Positions 50,984 to 60,142 are shown, counted from the stretch's first letter. The stretch: 64,000 nt of DNA from Umezawaea sp049997955 (GCA_049997955.1 JAEBDY010000017.1:124001-188000); one strand, 5' to 3'. Numbers and translations are program-made. Notes: generated by a model not told the origin, from the letters alone.

Positions 50984-51112
50984 GGACGTTGCCGAGACGT
51001 TGCAAAGTCATCCGACGAATTTCCTATGGGTTGTCGGGGGTTCGAACGCACGATCCGCCGCGGACAAGGCATCCTGTGGGTGGAGCCGCGATGCTGTACG
51101 AGGAGGAAGGCC

Positions 51113-51871
51113 ATGCTGGAGACGACGCCTGGAACAGGCGTGGACGCCAGGTCTCGTGCGCAACGCGAGCCGAAGTACTGGGGACTGAAGCGGCACCTGC
51201 TGGACCTGTTGCGCGCGCTGCCGCCCGGATCCCCCATCCCGACCGAGCGTTCGCTGGCCGCTGACTTCGACGTCTCGCGGACGACCGTGCGCCAGGCGCT
51301 CGCCGAGCTGACCGTCGAAGGACGGCTGCTCAGGGTGCAGGGCAAGGGAACTTTCGCGGCGGAGCCGAAGGTCGCGCAGCGCCTCCAGCTGTCTTCGTAC
51401 ACAGAGGACATGCGGGCGCAGGGCCGCAAGCCGTCGTCGCGCCTGATCGAGGCGTCCGAGCTGCCCGCCGAAGCGGAACTGGCCAGGTTCCTCGGTGTGC
51501 GCGCGGGAGCGAAGGTGCTCAGGCTGCACCGCCTGCGGCTGGCCGACGACGAGCCGATGGCCATCGAGACGACCCACCTCGCGCTCGGCCGCTTCCGCGG
51601 TCTGCGCCGCTACCTCGCGCCCGGCACCTCGCTCTACCAGGTGCTTCGCGAGCGGTTCGGCGTCGAGATGGGCCACGCCGAGGAGACGATCGAGACCGCC
51701 CTCGCCAGCCCGGAGGAGGCGGAACTCCTCGGAGCGGACATCGGCCTGCCGATGCTGCTGCTGTCGCGGCACTCGTTCGACACCGAGGGCAACCCCGTGG
51801 AGTGGGTGCGAAGCGTGTACCGGGGGGACCGGTACAAGTTCGTGGCCACTCTGAACCGGCCCGCGGGCTGA
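51113..51871 (+). CDS. dasR: DasR-type GntR/HutC regulator
   Basis: The 252-residue regulator has a GntR winged helix (PIPTERSLAADFDVSRTTVRQALAEL, followed by GRLLRVQGKGTFAAEPK) and a UTRA ligand domain (APGTSLYQVLRERFGVEMGHAEE; SVYRGDRYKF). In Streptomyces DasR represses GlcNAc and chitin genes and is released by GlcN-6-P or GlcNAc-6-P. Divergence from dasABC and the sites at nagA and dasA support orthology. ATG at 51113 is preceded by AGGAGGAAG. Confidence 0.92.
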   Translation: MLETTPGTGVDARSRAQREPKYWGLKRHLLDLLRALPPGSPIPTERSLAADFDVSRTTVRQALAELTVEGRLLRVQGKGTFAAEPKVAQRLQLSSYTEDMRAQGRKPSSRLIEASELPAEAELARFLGVRAGAKVLRLHRLRLADDEPMAIETTHLALGRFRGLRRYLAPGTSLYQVLRERFGVEMGHAEETIETALASPEEAELLGADIGLPMLLLSRHSFDTEGNPVEWVRSVYRGDRYKFVATLNRPAG

Positions 51872-51891
51872 TTTCCGGATTCGCCGCAGGG

Positions 51892-51923
51892 AGCCGCCCC
51901 GTTCGCACGTGGGCGGCTTTTCC
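51892..51923 (+). terminator. Terminator after dasR
   Basis: AGCCGCCC (51892-51899) pairs with GGGCGGCT (51911-51918), followed by TTTTCCC. The rest of the gap to 52273 shows no gene I can support; CATAGGG occurs twice (52233 and 52260 region) ahead of the transporter. Confidence 0.75.
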
Positions 51924-52273
51924 CTTGTGCGGCGCGTCCATTCGGTGGAATGGTTATGACCACCGTCGGTGCAGGTCAGATCGATCCGGTGATCTCCGTT
52001 CGCTCGTCTCCGATGAGCTTCCGAGCAACGTGATGGAAATTCGTCTATCCGATTTGGCGATGGGCCGCGGAACTGTCGAGCCCTCTTGGCGGAGTCGAAT
52101 TCGGCGGACTGCCCGATCAGGCGCCCTCGGTGGTGCTGCGGGCTTCGCCGCCGGTCCGGACACATCGCCGTAACATGCTCGCCCGGCAACTTCGAGGCTG
52201 GACGAACCGCGGGCTAGTCATCCGAGGCGTCTCATAGGGTGAAAATCGCGCCGCCTACCCATAGGGATTTCAA

Positions 52274-53827
52274 ATGGCTTCGGGGTCCTCCAGGCGTCGC
52301 CTCGGCACGGCCCGCGCCGCCCAACGGGGTCACAATGGCGCCGTGGTGACCACCGAAGTGATCGTCTGGGGCACTCCCAGGGCCAAGGCCGTGCTGGCGA
52401 CCACCATCGTCGGCTCGGGCATGGCGATGTTGGACAGCACGATCATCAACGTCGCCCTGCCGAAGATCGGCGAGGAGCTGAACGCGTCGGTCGCGGGCCT
52501 CCAGTGGATCCTCGACGGGTACCTGCTGGCACTGGCGGCGCTCATCCTGGTCGCCGGGTCGCTCGGCGACCGGTACGGCCGCCGCCGGGTGTTCACCTTC
52601 GGCGTCCTGTGGTTCGGCGCGGCCTCGCTGCTGTGCGGCCTGGCGCCCACGACGGAACTGCTGGTCGCGGCCCGGATCCTCCAGGGGATCGGCGGCGCGC
52701 TGCTCACGCCGGGGTCCCTGGCGATCCTCCAGTCGTCGTTCGCGCGCGAAGACCGGTCGCGGGCGATCGGGGCGTGGTCCGGGCTGGCGGGCGTCGCGTC
52801 GGCGATCGGCCCGCTCGCCGGTGGGCTGCTGGTGCAGGCCGGGTCGTGGCGGCTGGCGTTCCTGATCAACGTCCCCATCGCGGTGCTGTGCGTGTGGATG
52901 GCCCGCCGGTTCGTGCCGGAGTCGCGCGACGAGACGCTGACCGGCCACCCGAACGTCCTCGGCTCCGTGGTCGGCGCCGTCGGGCTCGCGGGCGTCACGG
53001 GCGCGCTCGTGGAGGCTCCCGCCCGCGGCGTCGGCGATCCGCTCGTGATCGGCGCGGGTGTCGCCGGGATCGCGGGCCTGGTCGCGTTCGGGCTGATGCA
53101 GGCCCGCGGCCGCACCCCGCTGGTGCCGCCGCAGCTGTTCGCGAACCGGACGTTCGTGCTGGCGAACGCGCTGACGTTCCTGATGTACGCCGCGCTGGGG
53201 GGCGTGCTGGTGCTGATGGTCCTGCAGCTCCAGGTGTCGCTGCTCTACTCGCCGACGGCCGCCGGACTGGCAGGCCTGCCGATCACGATCATCATGCTGG
53301 TGCTGTCCGCCCGCTCCGGCAGGCTCGCGCAGCGCATCGGCCCGCGCGCCCAGCTCGTGATCGGCCCGCTGCTGGTCGCCGCCGGGATGCTCCTGCTGCG
53401 CAACGCCGAACCCGGCGCCGACTACGCCACGGGCGTCCTGCCCGGCATCGTGGTGTTCGGCCTCGGCCTGGCCACCGTCGTCGCCCCCGTCACGGCGACC
53501 GTCCTCGCCGCCGCCCCCGACCGCTTCGCGGGTGTCGCGTCCGGCGTCAACAACGCGGTCGCCCGCACCGGCAGCCTCGTCGCGGTGGCCGCGCTGCCCG
53601 CCGTCTCCGGTCTCACCGGCACGGGCTACACCGACCCCGCGGCCATGACCGCCAGTTGGCAGAAAGCACTCCTCATCTGCGCCGCGGCGGCCGCGGTCGG
53701 CGGACTCCTCGCCCTCGGCACGGACAACGCCACCCTGCGCGACACCCCGCCGCAGGACGACGGGCCGCGCGCGGGCGACTGCCACTCCTGCGGCGTCGAC
53801 GCCCCGCCCACCCACGTCCGGGCCTGA
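52274..53827 (+). CDS. DHA2/EmrB-type MFS transporter
   Basis: This 517-residue exporter has 14 predicted membrane helices. Motifs are the antiporter motif GSGMAMLDSTIINVALPKIG, motif A GDRYGRRRVFTFG, and AGVASAIGPLAGGLLVQAGSWR (motif C). The end (DTPPQDDGPRAGDCHSC) is cytosolic. Such proteins expel drugs or toxic metabolites by proton antiport; the substrate is unknown. The start is uncertain: ATG at 52274 lacks a ribosome site, and GTG codons near 52342-52345 would give a more usual N-terminus. Confidence 0.9.
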   Translation: MASGSSRRRLGTARAAQRGHNGAVVTTEVIVWGTPRAKAVLATTIVGSGMAMLDSTIINVALPKIGEELNASVAGLQWILDGYLLALAALILVAGSLGDRYGRRRVFTFGVLWFGAASLLCGLAPTTELLVAARILQGIGGALLTPGSLAILQSSFAREDRSRAIGAWSGLAGVASAIGPLAGGLLVQAGSWRLAFLINVPIAVLCVWMARRFVPESRDETLTGHPNVLGSVVGAVGLAGVTGALVEAPARGVGDPLVIGAGVAGIAGLVAFGLMQARGRTPLVPPQLFANRTFVLANALTFLMYAALGGVLVLMVLQLQVSLLYSPTAAGLAGLPITIIMLVLSARSGRLAQRIGPRAQLVIGPLLVAAGMLLLRNAEPGADYATGVLPGIVVFGLGLATVVAPVTATVLAAAPDRFAGVASGVNNAVARTGSLVAVAALPAVSGLTGTGYTDPAAMTASWQKALLICAAAAAVGGLLALGTDNATLRDTPPQDDGPRAGDCHSCGVDAPPTHVRA

Positions 53828-53836
53828 CCCCCGGCG

Positions 53837-54793
53837 CTAGACCGCCAGCAGTTCGGCCAGCAGCTCGGGGTCCAGGTTGCCGCCCGACACGACGGCGACG
53901 GTGTTCCCGAGCGGCAGTTCGTCGCGCCGGTTCAGGTAGGCGGCGACGACCACGGCTCCGCTCGGCTCGGCGATCAGCCGCGACCGCCGGGCCAGCCACG
54001 GCACGGCGGCGCGGATCTCGTCCTCGGTGACCGTCACGATCCCGTCGACCAGTTCCCGCATGTGCGCGAACGTCAGCTCCGACGGCTCGGCGCGCAGCCC
54101 GTCGGCGATCGTCCTGGCCCGCAGCGCGGGTGGCCAGGACGCGGAGCGGCGGCCCGCGCGCAGGCTGTCGGCGGCGTCCGCGGCCAGCGCTGGCTCGACG
54201 CCGATCACCCGCGCGTCCGGGCAGAGGGCCTTGATCGCGACGGCGACGCCCGCGATCAGGCCGCCGCCGCTGACGGGCACCAGGACCGTCCCGACGGACG
54301 GCAGGTCCTCGGCGATCTCCAGGCCGACGGTGCCCTGCCCGGCGATGACGTCGACGTGGTCGAACGGCGGGATCAGCGTCGATCCGCGCTGGTGGGCGAG
54401 GTAGCGGGCGCGCGACTCGCGTTCGGTCATCGGCACGACGTGCACCTCGGCCCCGTGCGACCGGGTGGCGTCGATCTTGACCTGCGGGGTGTTGTCCGGC
54501 ACCACGATGGCGGCGGGAACGCCGAACAGCTTCGCGGCGTGCGCGACGGCCTGCGCGTGGTTGCCGCTGGAGTACGCGACGACGCCGAGCGCTCGGACGT
54601 CTTCCGGCAGGCGGGCCAGGGCGTGGTACGCGCCGCGGATCTTGAACGCCCCCACGGGCTGGAGGTTCTCGGGTTTGAGCCACAGCGGTCGTTCGGGGTC
54701 GGCCCACGCGCACGGCAGCAGCGGGGTTCGCAGCACGACGGGGGCCACGAGCTCGGCCGCCGCCCGGATGTCGGAAATCGTGACCAGGCGCAC
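53837..54793 (-). CDS. Threonine dehydratase-like PLP enzyme
   Basis: A 318-residue fold-type II PLP enzyme. The Schiff-base lysine lies in VGAFKIRGAYHAL. SSGNHAQAVAHAAKLFG and the phosphate-binding VPVSGGGLIAGV are present. The C-terminal end SGAVVVAAYLNR...VAVVSGGNLDPELLAELL lacks an ACT domain. It would be a catabolic threonine/serine dehydratase or a serine or threo-3-hydroxyaspartate racemase/dehydratase. Neither GTG start (54793 or 54820) has a good ribosome site; 54793 fits the family N-terminus VRLVTISDIRAAAE. Confidence 0.85.
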   Translation of the reverse strand: MRLVTISDIRAAAELVAPVVLRTPLLPCAWADPERPLWLKPENLQPVGAFKIRGAYHALARLPEDVRALGVVAYSSGNHAQAVAHAAKLFGVPAAIVVPDNTPQVKIDATRSHGAEVHVVPMTERESRARYLAHQRGSTLIPPFDHVDVIAGQGTVGLEIAEDLPSVGTVLVPVSGGGLIAGVAVAIKALCPDARVIGVEPALAADAADSLRAGRRSASWPPALRARTIADGLRAEPSELTFAHMRELVDGIVTVTEDEIRAAVPWLARRSRLIAEPSGAVVVAAYLNRRDELPLGNTVAVVSGGNLDPELLAELLAV

Positions 54794-54894
54794 GAGGAGA
54801 TGATGCGTGGTCGTCCTCACCTTCGACCAACCGACACGGTGGCCGCCCCGTCCACCTCTTGGACGAGCAGGAAACCGCCTAGCAGTTGAGGATC

Positions 54895-55623
54895 ATGAGC
54901 GAGGAGAACGAGAAGAAGACAGGTCTGGACCTCAAGCCCGCGCAGATCGCCGCGGGAGCGTTGGCCGCGGTGACCGCGGCCTTCCTGGGATCGCAGTTGA
55001 ACGTCGCCGGCACGATCGCCGGCGCCGCTGTCGCGAGCATCGTGAGCACGATCGGCAGCGCGCTCTACCAGAGTTCGATCGAGCGGACCCGCGAGTCGGT
55101 GCGCCGGGTCGGCAGCAAGGCGTGGGTGGTCAAGCCGGTCGACGGCGGGACGGCCGCGAGAGCGGAGTCGGAGATCACACCCGACCAGCCCGAGACCGAA
55201 GTGGACACCGAGGACGAAAAGCCGGAAACACGGCGCTGGCCGAAGATCGCGGCAGGCGCGCTGCTCGTGTTCGTGCTCGGGATGCTGGCCGTCACGGGCG
55301 TCGAGTGGGTGCGCGGCGCGCCGCTCTCCGGGGGCGGCGAGGGCACGAGCCTGGGCGTCGTCGTGGGCAAGCCGACCGAGCGGCAGCAGGAGGCGCCCGC
55401 GCCCCCGGCACCCTCCACTTCGGACGCCTCGGGAACTCCGAGCACCACCACGGCTCCGCCGAGCACGACGTCGAGCGGCCCCTCTCCGACGACCGGGTCG
55501 AGCCTGCCGAGCAGTTCGACGCAGCCCTCCGCGACCCCTCCGCCGAGCACCGGGCAGCCGAGTTCGCAGACGCCCGCGCAGACCACTCCGGCAGCCCCGC
55601 CGAGCCTGGGAACGCCGGGGTAA
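54895..55623 (+). CDS. Membrane protein with long Ser/Thr/Pro-rich tail
   Basis: The 242-residue protein starts MSEENEKKTGLDLKPAQIAA. It has a glycine/alanine-rich hydrophobic hairpin (ALAAVTAAFLGSQLNVAGTI), a basic and acidic middle segment, a second membrane helix (AAGALLVFVLGMLAVTGVEW) and a tail of about 85 residues made almost only of Ser, Thr, Pro and Ala. It resembles actinobacterial membrane proteins of unknown function; I cannot name a family. ATG at 54895 has GAGG 5 bp ahead; a TTG 9 bp earlier is possible. Confidence 0.7.
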   Translation: MSEENEKKTGLDLKPAQIAAGALAAVTAAFLGSQLNVAGTIAGAAVASIVSTIGSALYQSSIERTRESVRRVGSKAWVVKPVDGGTAARAESEITPDQPETEVDTEDEKPETRRWPKIAAGALLVFVLGMLAVTGVEWVRGAPLSGGGEGTSLGVVVGKPTERQQEAPAPPAPSTSDASGTPSTTTAPPSTTSSGPSPTTGSSLPSSSTQPSATPPPSTGQPSSQTPAQTTPAAPPSLGTPG

Positions 55624-55758
55624 ACCGCCAAACCGAGCAACTGGCAAATCACTCAATCCGGTGATCATTTAATTACTTTGAGTAAGAGTTAACAGTCAAT
55701 AGCTACACACCGGAGTCGAATGGTCGTGAGCTGTGACACACTTCGCCCTCAGATGGCC

Positions 55759-55787
55759 GTGACTGTCACAGGTCACAGGCCTATAAC
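55759..55787 (+). promoter_or_regulatory. Promoter upstream of the streptogrisin-like protease
   Basis: GTGACT (55759-55764) and TATAAC (55782-55787) are 17 bp apart. GTGAC-T-GTCAC, a perfect palindrome, overlaps the -35, and GGTCACAGG repeats part of it. The transcript would have a leader of about 265 nt. Confidence 0.6.
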
Positions 55788-55836
55788 GTCGCTCGATCGG
55801 GTGAATACCGGTCAGTAGATGACCGGAAGGAGGGCT

Positions 55837-55992
55837 GTGCGAACCGTGGCAAACCCACGCAACCGCGATTCTCCGAGGCTTTCCGAGGTCGATTCACGAC
55901 CCTCATCCGACCAGGCTTGGCGCCGAGGACGGGATGGAAGTAGGAGGAGGGTGGGGCGACCCCTGCCGCCGCCCCACCACCCGTCCCCCTAA
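55837..55992 (+). CDS. Possible leader peptide / small ORF
   Basis: A 51-codon frame from GTG (55837), with GGAAGGAGG close ahead, lies between the promoter and the protease gene. It encodes an Arg/Pro-rich peptide (VRTVANPRNRDSPRLSEVD onward, ending PPPHHPSP). No family is recognised. It may be a regulatory leader ORF or chance; the spacing of GTG to the ribosome site is tight. Confidence 0.3.
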   Translation: MRTVANPRNRDSPRLSEVDSRPSSDQAWRRGRDGSRRRVGRPLPPPHHPSP

Positions 55993-55997
55993 AGGCC

Positions 55998-56029
55998 CCC
56001 GTGAGCGGTCCCTGCAACCAGCTCACGGG
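55998..56029 (+). promoter_or_regulatory. Leader hairpin ahead of the protease gene
   Basis: CCCGTGAGC (55998-56006) pairs perfectly with GCTCACGGG (56021-56029). It starts 6 bp after the small ORF stop and ends 31 bp ahead of the protease ATG. It could be an attenuator or an RNA-stability element. The AT-rich stretch 55640-55720 upstream shows no gene. Confidence 0.45.
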
Positions 56030-56060
56030 TTCCCTGCACCCGAAGATGAGGGAGACGTCA

Positions 56061-57224
56061 ATGATCCGCACTAGTGCGGCCCGCCTGACCGGAGTTGCCC
56101 TGCTGGCAGCCGGCGCGGCGATTGCTCTCAGCGTACCGGCGATCGCCGGCCCCGCTGCGGTGAACGCGCCAACTGCCACCGACACGGAGAGCTACTCACC
56201 CGAGTTGCTCCAAGCGGTCCAGCGGGACCTCGGCCTGAACGCCGACCAAGCACGCACCCGACTGGCGAACGACGCCAACTCGGGCCAGCTCGAAACCAAG
56301 GTGAAGGACGCCCTCGGCGACAAGTTCGCGGGTGCCTGGATCGACTCGGTCTCGGGCAAGCTCACCGTCGGCACGACCGACGCCGCCAAGTCCGACACCG
56401 CCCGCGCCCTCGGTGCGGACGTCCGGGTCGTCCGGTTCTCGCAGCAGCAGCTCGCGGGCACCAAGGCGGCCATCGACAGCCTGGCGGCACCCCTGTCCGT
56501 CACCAGCTGGCGAGTCGACGACGCGTCGAACACGGTGGTCGTCGAGGTCAACCGCGACAAGCGGGACGCGGCGGCCGAGGCCTTCCTGGCCACGGCGCGC
56601 GGCATCAGCCCCGCGGTCACCGTCGCGGAGACCACGGACGCGCCCACGCCGCTGTACGACACCCGCGGCGGCGACGCGTACTACATCGGCGGCGGACGCT
56701 GCTCGGTCGGCTTCGCCGTGGCGGGCGGCTTCGTGACCGCGGGCCACTGCGGTCGCGTGGGCAACGCCACCACCGGCTTCAACCGGGTCGCCCAGGGCAC
56801 GTTCCGCGGCTCGTCCTTCCCCGGCAACGACTACGCCTGGGTCGCGACGAACAGCAACTGGACGTCCCGCCCGTGGGTCAACCGCTACAACGGCTCGAAC
56901 GTCACCGTGACGGGCTCCACGTCCGCCGCGGTCGGCGCGTCGATCTGCCGCTCCGGCTCCACGACGGGTTGGCGCTGCGGCACGGTGCAGCAGAAGAACG
57001 CGACCGTGAACTACCCGCAGGGCTCGGTGGGTGGCCTGACCAGGACCAACGCCTGCGCGGAGCCCGGTGACTCCGGCGGCTCGTGGGTCGCGGGCACCAA
57101 CTTCAGCCAGGCCCAGGGCGTGACCTCCGGCGGTTCGGGCAACTGCTCCTCCGGCGGCACGACCTACTTCCAGCCGGTCGGCGAGATCCTGTCGGCGTAC
57201 GGCCTGTCCCTCACCAGGGGCTGA
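56061..57224 (+). CDS. Secreted streptogrisin/alpha-lytic-type S1 protease
   Basis: The 387-residue preproprotein has a signal peptide (LTGVALLAAGAAIALSVPAIAGP). A propeptide of alpha-lytic protease type follows (about 45-195). The mature chymotrypsin-like domain begins near YDTRGGDAYYIGGGRCSVGFAV, with His in TAGHCG (near 228), Asp in NDYAWV (near 256) and Ser in GDSGGSW (near 337). Paired cysteines fit disulphides. It should be an extracellular endopeptidase. ATG at 56061 has GGGAG 6 bp ahead. Confidence 0.94.
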   Translation: MIRTSAARLTGVALLAAGAAIALSVPAIAGPAAVNAPTATDTESYSPELLQAVQRDLGLNADQARTRLANDANSGQLETKVKDALGDKFAGAWIDSVSGKLTVGTTDAAKSDTARALGADVRVVRFSQQQLAGTKAAIDSLAAPLSVTSWRVDDASNTVVVEVNRDKRDAAAEAFLATARGISPAVTVAETTDAPTPLYDTRGGDAYYIGGGRCSVGFAVAGGFVTAGHCGRVGNATTGFNRVAQGTFRGSSFPGNDYAWVATNSNWTSRPWVNRYNGSNVTVTGSTSAAVGASICRSGSTTGWRCGTVQQKNATVNYPQGSVGGLTRTNACAEPGDSGGSWVAGTNFSQAQGVTSGGSGNCSSGGTTYFQPVGEILSAYGLSLTRG

Positions 57225-57373
57225 TGAGGATTCCGATGGCGAACTGACTCCCTGCCGGTTCGACGTCGACACCGCGAAACGCCCTCCGCTCCGGCACCCT
57301 GCGCCGGGACGGGGGGCGCTTCCGCGTTCCGGGCTCGAACCGGGTCGAGCGCTTCGACAGGCCGCTTCAACGG

Positions 57374-58018
57374 TCAACCGAGTCGGGACCGCAGCTCCCT
57401 AGCCGCGGCCTCCGGGTCGTCGGCCGCCGTGATCGCCCGCACGACGACGATCCGCGTGGCTCCCGCGGCGAGCACCTCGGGCAGGGTCGTCAGGTCGATG
57501 CCGCCGATCGCGAACCACGGCCGCTCCGACGAGGTGGCCCGCACGAGGTCCAGCCCCGGCGCCGGACGGCCGGGCTTCGTCGGCGTCGGCCAGCACGGCC
57601 CGGTGCAGAAGTAGTCGACGCCGGGCTCGGCCGCCGCCGCGGTCATCTGCTCGACGTCGTGCGTCGAGCGGCCGATCGCCACGTCGTCGCCGAGCAGCTT
57701 CCGCGCCGCGGAGACCGGCAGGTCGTCCTGCCCGAGGTGCAGCACGTCCGCGTCGACCGCCGCCGCCACGTCCGCCCGGTCGTTGACCGACAGCAGGGCG
57801 CCGTGCCGGGCGCACGCCTCGGCGAGCACTTCCAGCGCGGCGATCTCCTGCCTGGCCTCCATGCCCTTGTCCCGCAGTTGGACGACGTCGACACCGCCCG
57901 CGAGCGCCGCGTCGACGAAGTCGGCGAGGTCACCGCGTTCGGTGCGGGCGTCGGTGCAGAGGTAGAGCCTCGCGGCGGCGAGCCGCTGCCTGATCCGGGT
58001 TCCGTCGAGTCCTGGCAC
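57374..58018 (-). CDS. thiE: Thiamine-phosphate synthase
   Basis: ThiE joins hydroxymethylpyrimidine diphosphate and thiazole phosphate. The 214-residue TIM-barrel has YLCTDARTERGDL, VDVVQLRDKGMEARQE, LSVNDRADVAAAVDADVLHLGQDDLP, IGRSTHDVEQM, YFCTGPCWPTPTKPGRPAPGLD and WFAIGGIDLTTLPEVLAAGATRIVVVRAI. GTG at 58018 is the only reasonable start, without a clear ribosome site. It is divergent from the TPP riboswitch and thiOSG. Confidence 0.94.
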   Translation of the reverse strand: MPGLDGTRIRQRLAAARLYLCTDARTERGDLADFVDAALAGGVDVVQLRDKGMEARQEIAALEVLAEACARHGALLSVNDRADVAAAVDADVLHLGQDDLPVSAARKLLGDDVAIGRSTHDVEQMTAAAAEPGVDYFCTGPCWPTPTKPGRPAPGLDLVRATSSERPWFAIGGIDLTTLPEVLAAGATRIVVVRAITAADDPEAAARELRSRLG

Positions 58019-58068
58019 GGTCAGGACGTTAACCGCGGCAACGATCCTTGCGCTACGGTGGAGGTGGT

Positions 58069-58158
58069 CCGCACGGGAGCCTGGGATGTACCGGGCTGAG
58101 AGGGAGCGTGGCGCGCTCCGACCGTCGAACCTGATCCGGGTCATGCCGGCGCAGGGAG
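58069..58158 (+). promoter_or_regulatory. TPP riboswitch (thi box)
   Basis: The leader of thiO holds the conserved core: CGGGAGC, then GGGCTGAGAGGGAGC, and GACCGTCGAACCTGATCCGG followed by GTCATGCCGGCGCAGGGAG. The Shine-Dalgarno AGGGAG (58153-58158) is part of the last helix, so TPP binding would hide it and stop translation of thiO. Confidence 0.93.
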
Positions 58159-58159
58159 C

Positions 58160-59182
58160 GTGAGTGCCTTGGTTCAACGGGTCGCCGTCCTGGGTGGCGG
58201 TGTCATCGGCCTGTCCGTCGCCTGGCGGGTGGCCGCAGGCGGTTGTGCCGTCACGGTCTTCGACGACGAGTGCCGCACCGCGGGCTCGTGGGTCGCGGGC
58301 GGGATGCTGGCGCCGGTCACCGAGTCGTGGCCCGGTGAGGAGGAGCTGCTCGACCTGGGCTCCCGCTCGCTGGCGCTGTGGCCGGAGTTCGCGCGCGCGC
58401 TCGGCGACGTGGGGTTGCGCACGGGGGGAACCCTCGCCGTGGCACTGGATTCCGCGGACGTGGGCGTGCTGGACGTGCTCGCCGAGCACCTGCGCGGCCT
58501 GGGGCGGGAGGCCGACCGCCTGACCGGCCGCGAGCTGCGCGCGCTGGAACCCGGCCTTGGGCCGCGGGTGCGCGGCGGCCTGTCTGTGCCGGGAGACCTC
58601 GCGCTGGACAACCGCGCGCTGCTGTCGGCGCTGCGCGGGGCGTGCGCCGCCGAAGGCGTCGTGTTCGAACCGCGCCGAGCCGAGCTGTCCACTGTGGACG
58701 CCGACGTCGTGGTGATCGCGGCGGGCGCGTGGAGCGGCGACCTGCACCCCGCGCTGAAGCAGGTCATCCGCCCGGTGAAGGGCGAGATCCTGCGGCTCGC
58801 GGCCCGGCGCGGAGCGCTGCCGCCGCCGACGCGGACCGTGCGCGCGCACGTGGAGGGCCGCCCGATCTACCTGGTGCCCAAGGAGGGCGGCCTGGTCGTC
58901 GGCGCGACCCAGCACGAGAGCGGGTTCGACCCGGCGGTCACCGTCGGCGGCGTCCGCGACCTGCTGCGCGACGCGGAGGTCGTGCTGCCCGGCATCGCCG
59001 AGTACGAGCTGGTCGAGTCCGCCGCGGGCTTCCGCGCGGGCAGCCCGGACAACATGCCGGTGATCCGCTGGCTGGAACCCGGCGTGCTGGCGGCGACCGG
59101 CCACCACCGCAACGGCCTGCTCCTCGCCCCGGTGACCGCCGAGATGGTGCTCGGCCTGCTGCGTGAAGGAGGTCCTCGGTGA
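58160..59182 (+). CDS. thiO: Glycine oxidase
   Basis: ThiO oxidises glycine to the imine used in thiazole synthesis. The 340-residue FAD enzyme has the dinucleotide motif VAVLGGGVIGLSVAWRVA, SWVAGGMLAPVTE, VVIAAGAWSGDL and the C-terminal ATGHHRNGLLLAPVTAEMV. It is first in thiO-thiS-thiG and is controlled by the TPP riboswitch directly ahead of its GTG. Its end overlaps thiS by 4 bp. Confidence 0.94.
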   Translation: MSALVQRVAVLGGGVIGLSVAWRVAAGGCAVTVFDDECRTAGSWVAGGMLAPVTESWPGEEELLDLGSRSLALWPEFARALGDVGLRTGGTLAVALDSADVGVLDVLAEHLRGLGREADRLTGRELRALEPGLGPRVRGGLSVPGDLALDNRALLSALRGACAAEGVVFEPRRAELSTVDADVVVIAAGAWSGDLHPALKQVIRPVKGEILRLAARRGALPPPTRTVRAHVEGRPIYLVPKEGGLVVGATQHESGFDPAVTVGGVRDLLRDAEVVLPGIAEYELVESAAGFRAGSPDNMPVIRWLEPGVLAATGHHRNGLLLAPVTAEMVLGLLREGGPR

Positions 59183-59379
59183 GGGCTCGGGTCAACGGCG
59201 AACTGCGCGACCTGCCCGACGGCGCGACCGTCGCGGCGGTGCTGGAACTGCTCGGCGCCCCCGCCACGGGGGTGGCCGTGGCCGTGGACGGCGAAGTCGT
59301 GCCGCGCGCGGCGTGGCAGCGGACGGCGGTGCCGGACGGAGGCACCGTCGAGGTGCTCACCGCAGTCCAAGGAGGATGA
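59179..59379 (+). CDS. thiS: Sulfur carrier protein ThiS
   Basis: The 66-residue ubiquitin-like protein begins MRARVNGELRDLPDGATVAA and ends in the required diglycine (TAVQGG), which carries the thiocarboxylate used by ThiG. The GTG start overlaps the thiO stop (GTGA); thiG begins 1 bp after it. Confidence 0.95.
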   Translation: MRARVNGELRDLPDGATVAAVLELLGAPATGVAVAVDGEVVPRAAWQRTAVPDGGTVEVLTAVQGG

Positions 59380-59380
59380 C

Positions 59381-60142
59381 GTGGACGACCCGCTGATCAT
59401 CGCGGGCCGGGAGTTCGGCTCCCGGCTCGTCATGGGGACCGGAGGCGCGGCGAACCTGTCCGTGCTGGAGCGCGCGCTCATCGCGTCGGGCACCGAGCTG
59501 ACCACCGTCGCGATGCGCCGGGTGGACGCGGGCGGTGGCACCGGCGTGCTGGAGCTGTTGCGGCGCTTGGGGATCGAGACGCTGCCCAACACCGCGGGCT
59601 GCCGGGGCGCGGCCGAGGCCGTGCTGACGGCCCGGCTCGCGCGGGAGGCGCTGGAGACGAACTGGGTCAAGCTGGAGGTCGTGGCGGACGAGAAAACCCT
59701 GCTGCCCGAACCGTTCGAGCTGCTGGCCGCCGCGGAGACGTTGGTGGACGACGGTTTCGTGGTGCTGCCCTACACCAACGACGACCCGGTGCTGGCCCAG
59801 CGCTTGGAGGACGTCGGCTGCGCCACGGTGATGCCGCTCGGCTCGCCGATCGGCACCGGGCTCGGCATCCGCAACCCGCACAACATCGAGCTGATCGTGT
59901 CCCGCGCGACCGTGCCGGTGATCCTGGACGCGGGTGTCGGCACGGCGTCCGACGCGGCGCTGGCGATGGAGCTGGGCTGCTCCGCTGTGCTCTTGGCCAC
60001 GGCCGTGACCCGTGCCCGCGACCCGGAGCGGATGGCGGCGGCGATGCGCGCCGGGGTGGAGGGCGGCAGGCTGGCCCGGTTGGCGGGCCGGATCCCCCAG
60101 CGGTTCTGGGCGCAGGCGTCCAGCCCGGCCGTCGACGGGTGA
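59381..60142 (+). CDS. thiG: Thiazole synthase
   Basis: ThiG condenses deoxyxylulose phosphate, the ThiS thiocarboxylate and dehydroglycine into the thiazole. The 253-residue barrel has REFGSRLVMGTGGAANL, the Schiff-base Lys in NWVKLEVVAD, PYTNDDPVLAQRLEDVG, PLGSPIGTGLGIRNPHNI and VILDAGVGTASDAALAMELG. GTG at 59381 has AAGGAGG ahead. Last gene of the riboswitch-controlled unit. Confidence 0.95.
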   Translation: MDDPLIIAGREFGSRLVMGTGGAANLSVLERALIASGTELTTVAMRRVDAGGGTGVLELLRRLGIETLPNTAGCRGAAEAVLTARLAREALETNWVKLEVVADEKTLLPEPFELLAAAETLVDDGFVVLPYTNDDPVLAQRLEDVGCATVMPLGSPIGTGLGIRNPHNIELIVSRATVPVILDAGVGTASDAALAMELGCSAVLLATAVTRARDPERMAAAMRAGVEGGRLARLAGRIPQRFWAQASSPAVDG

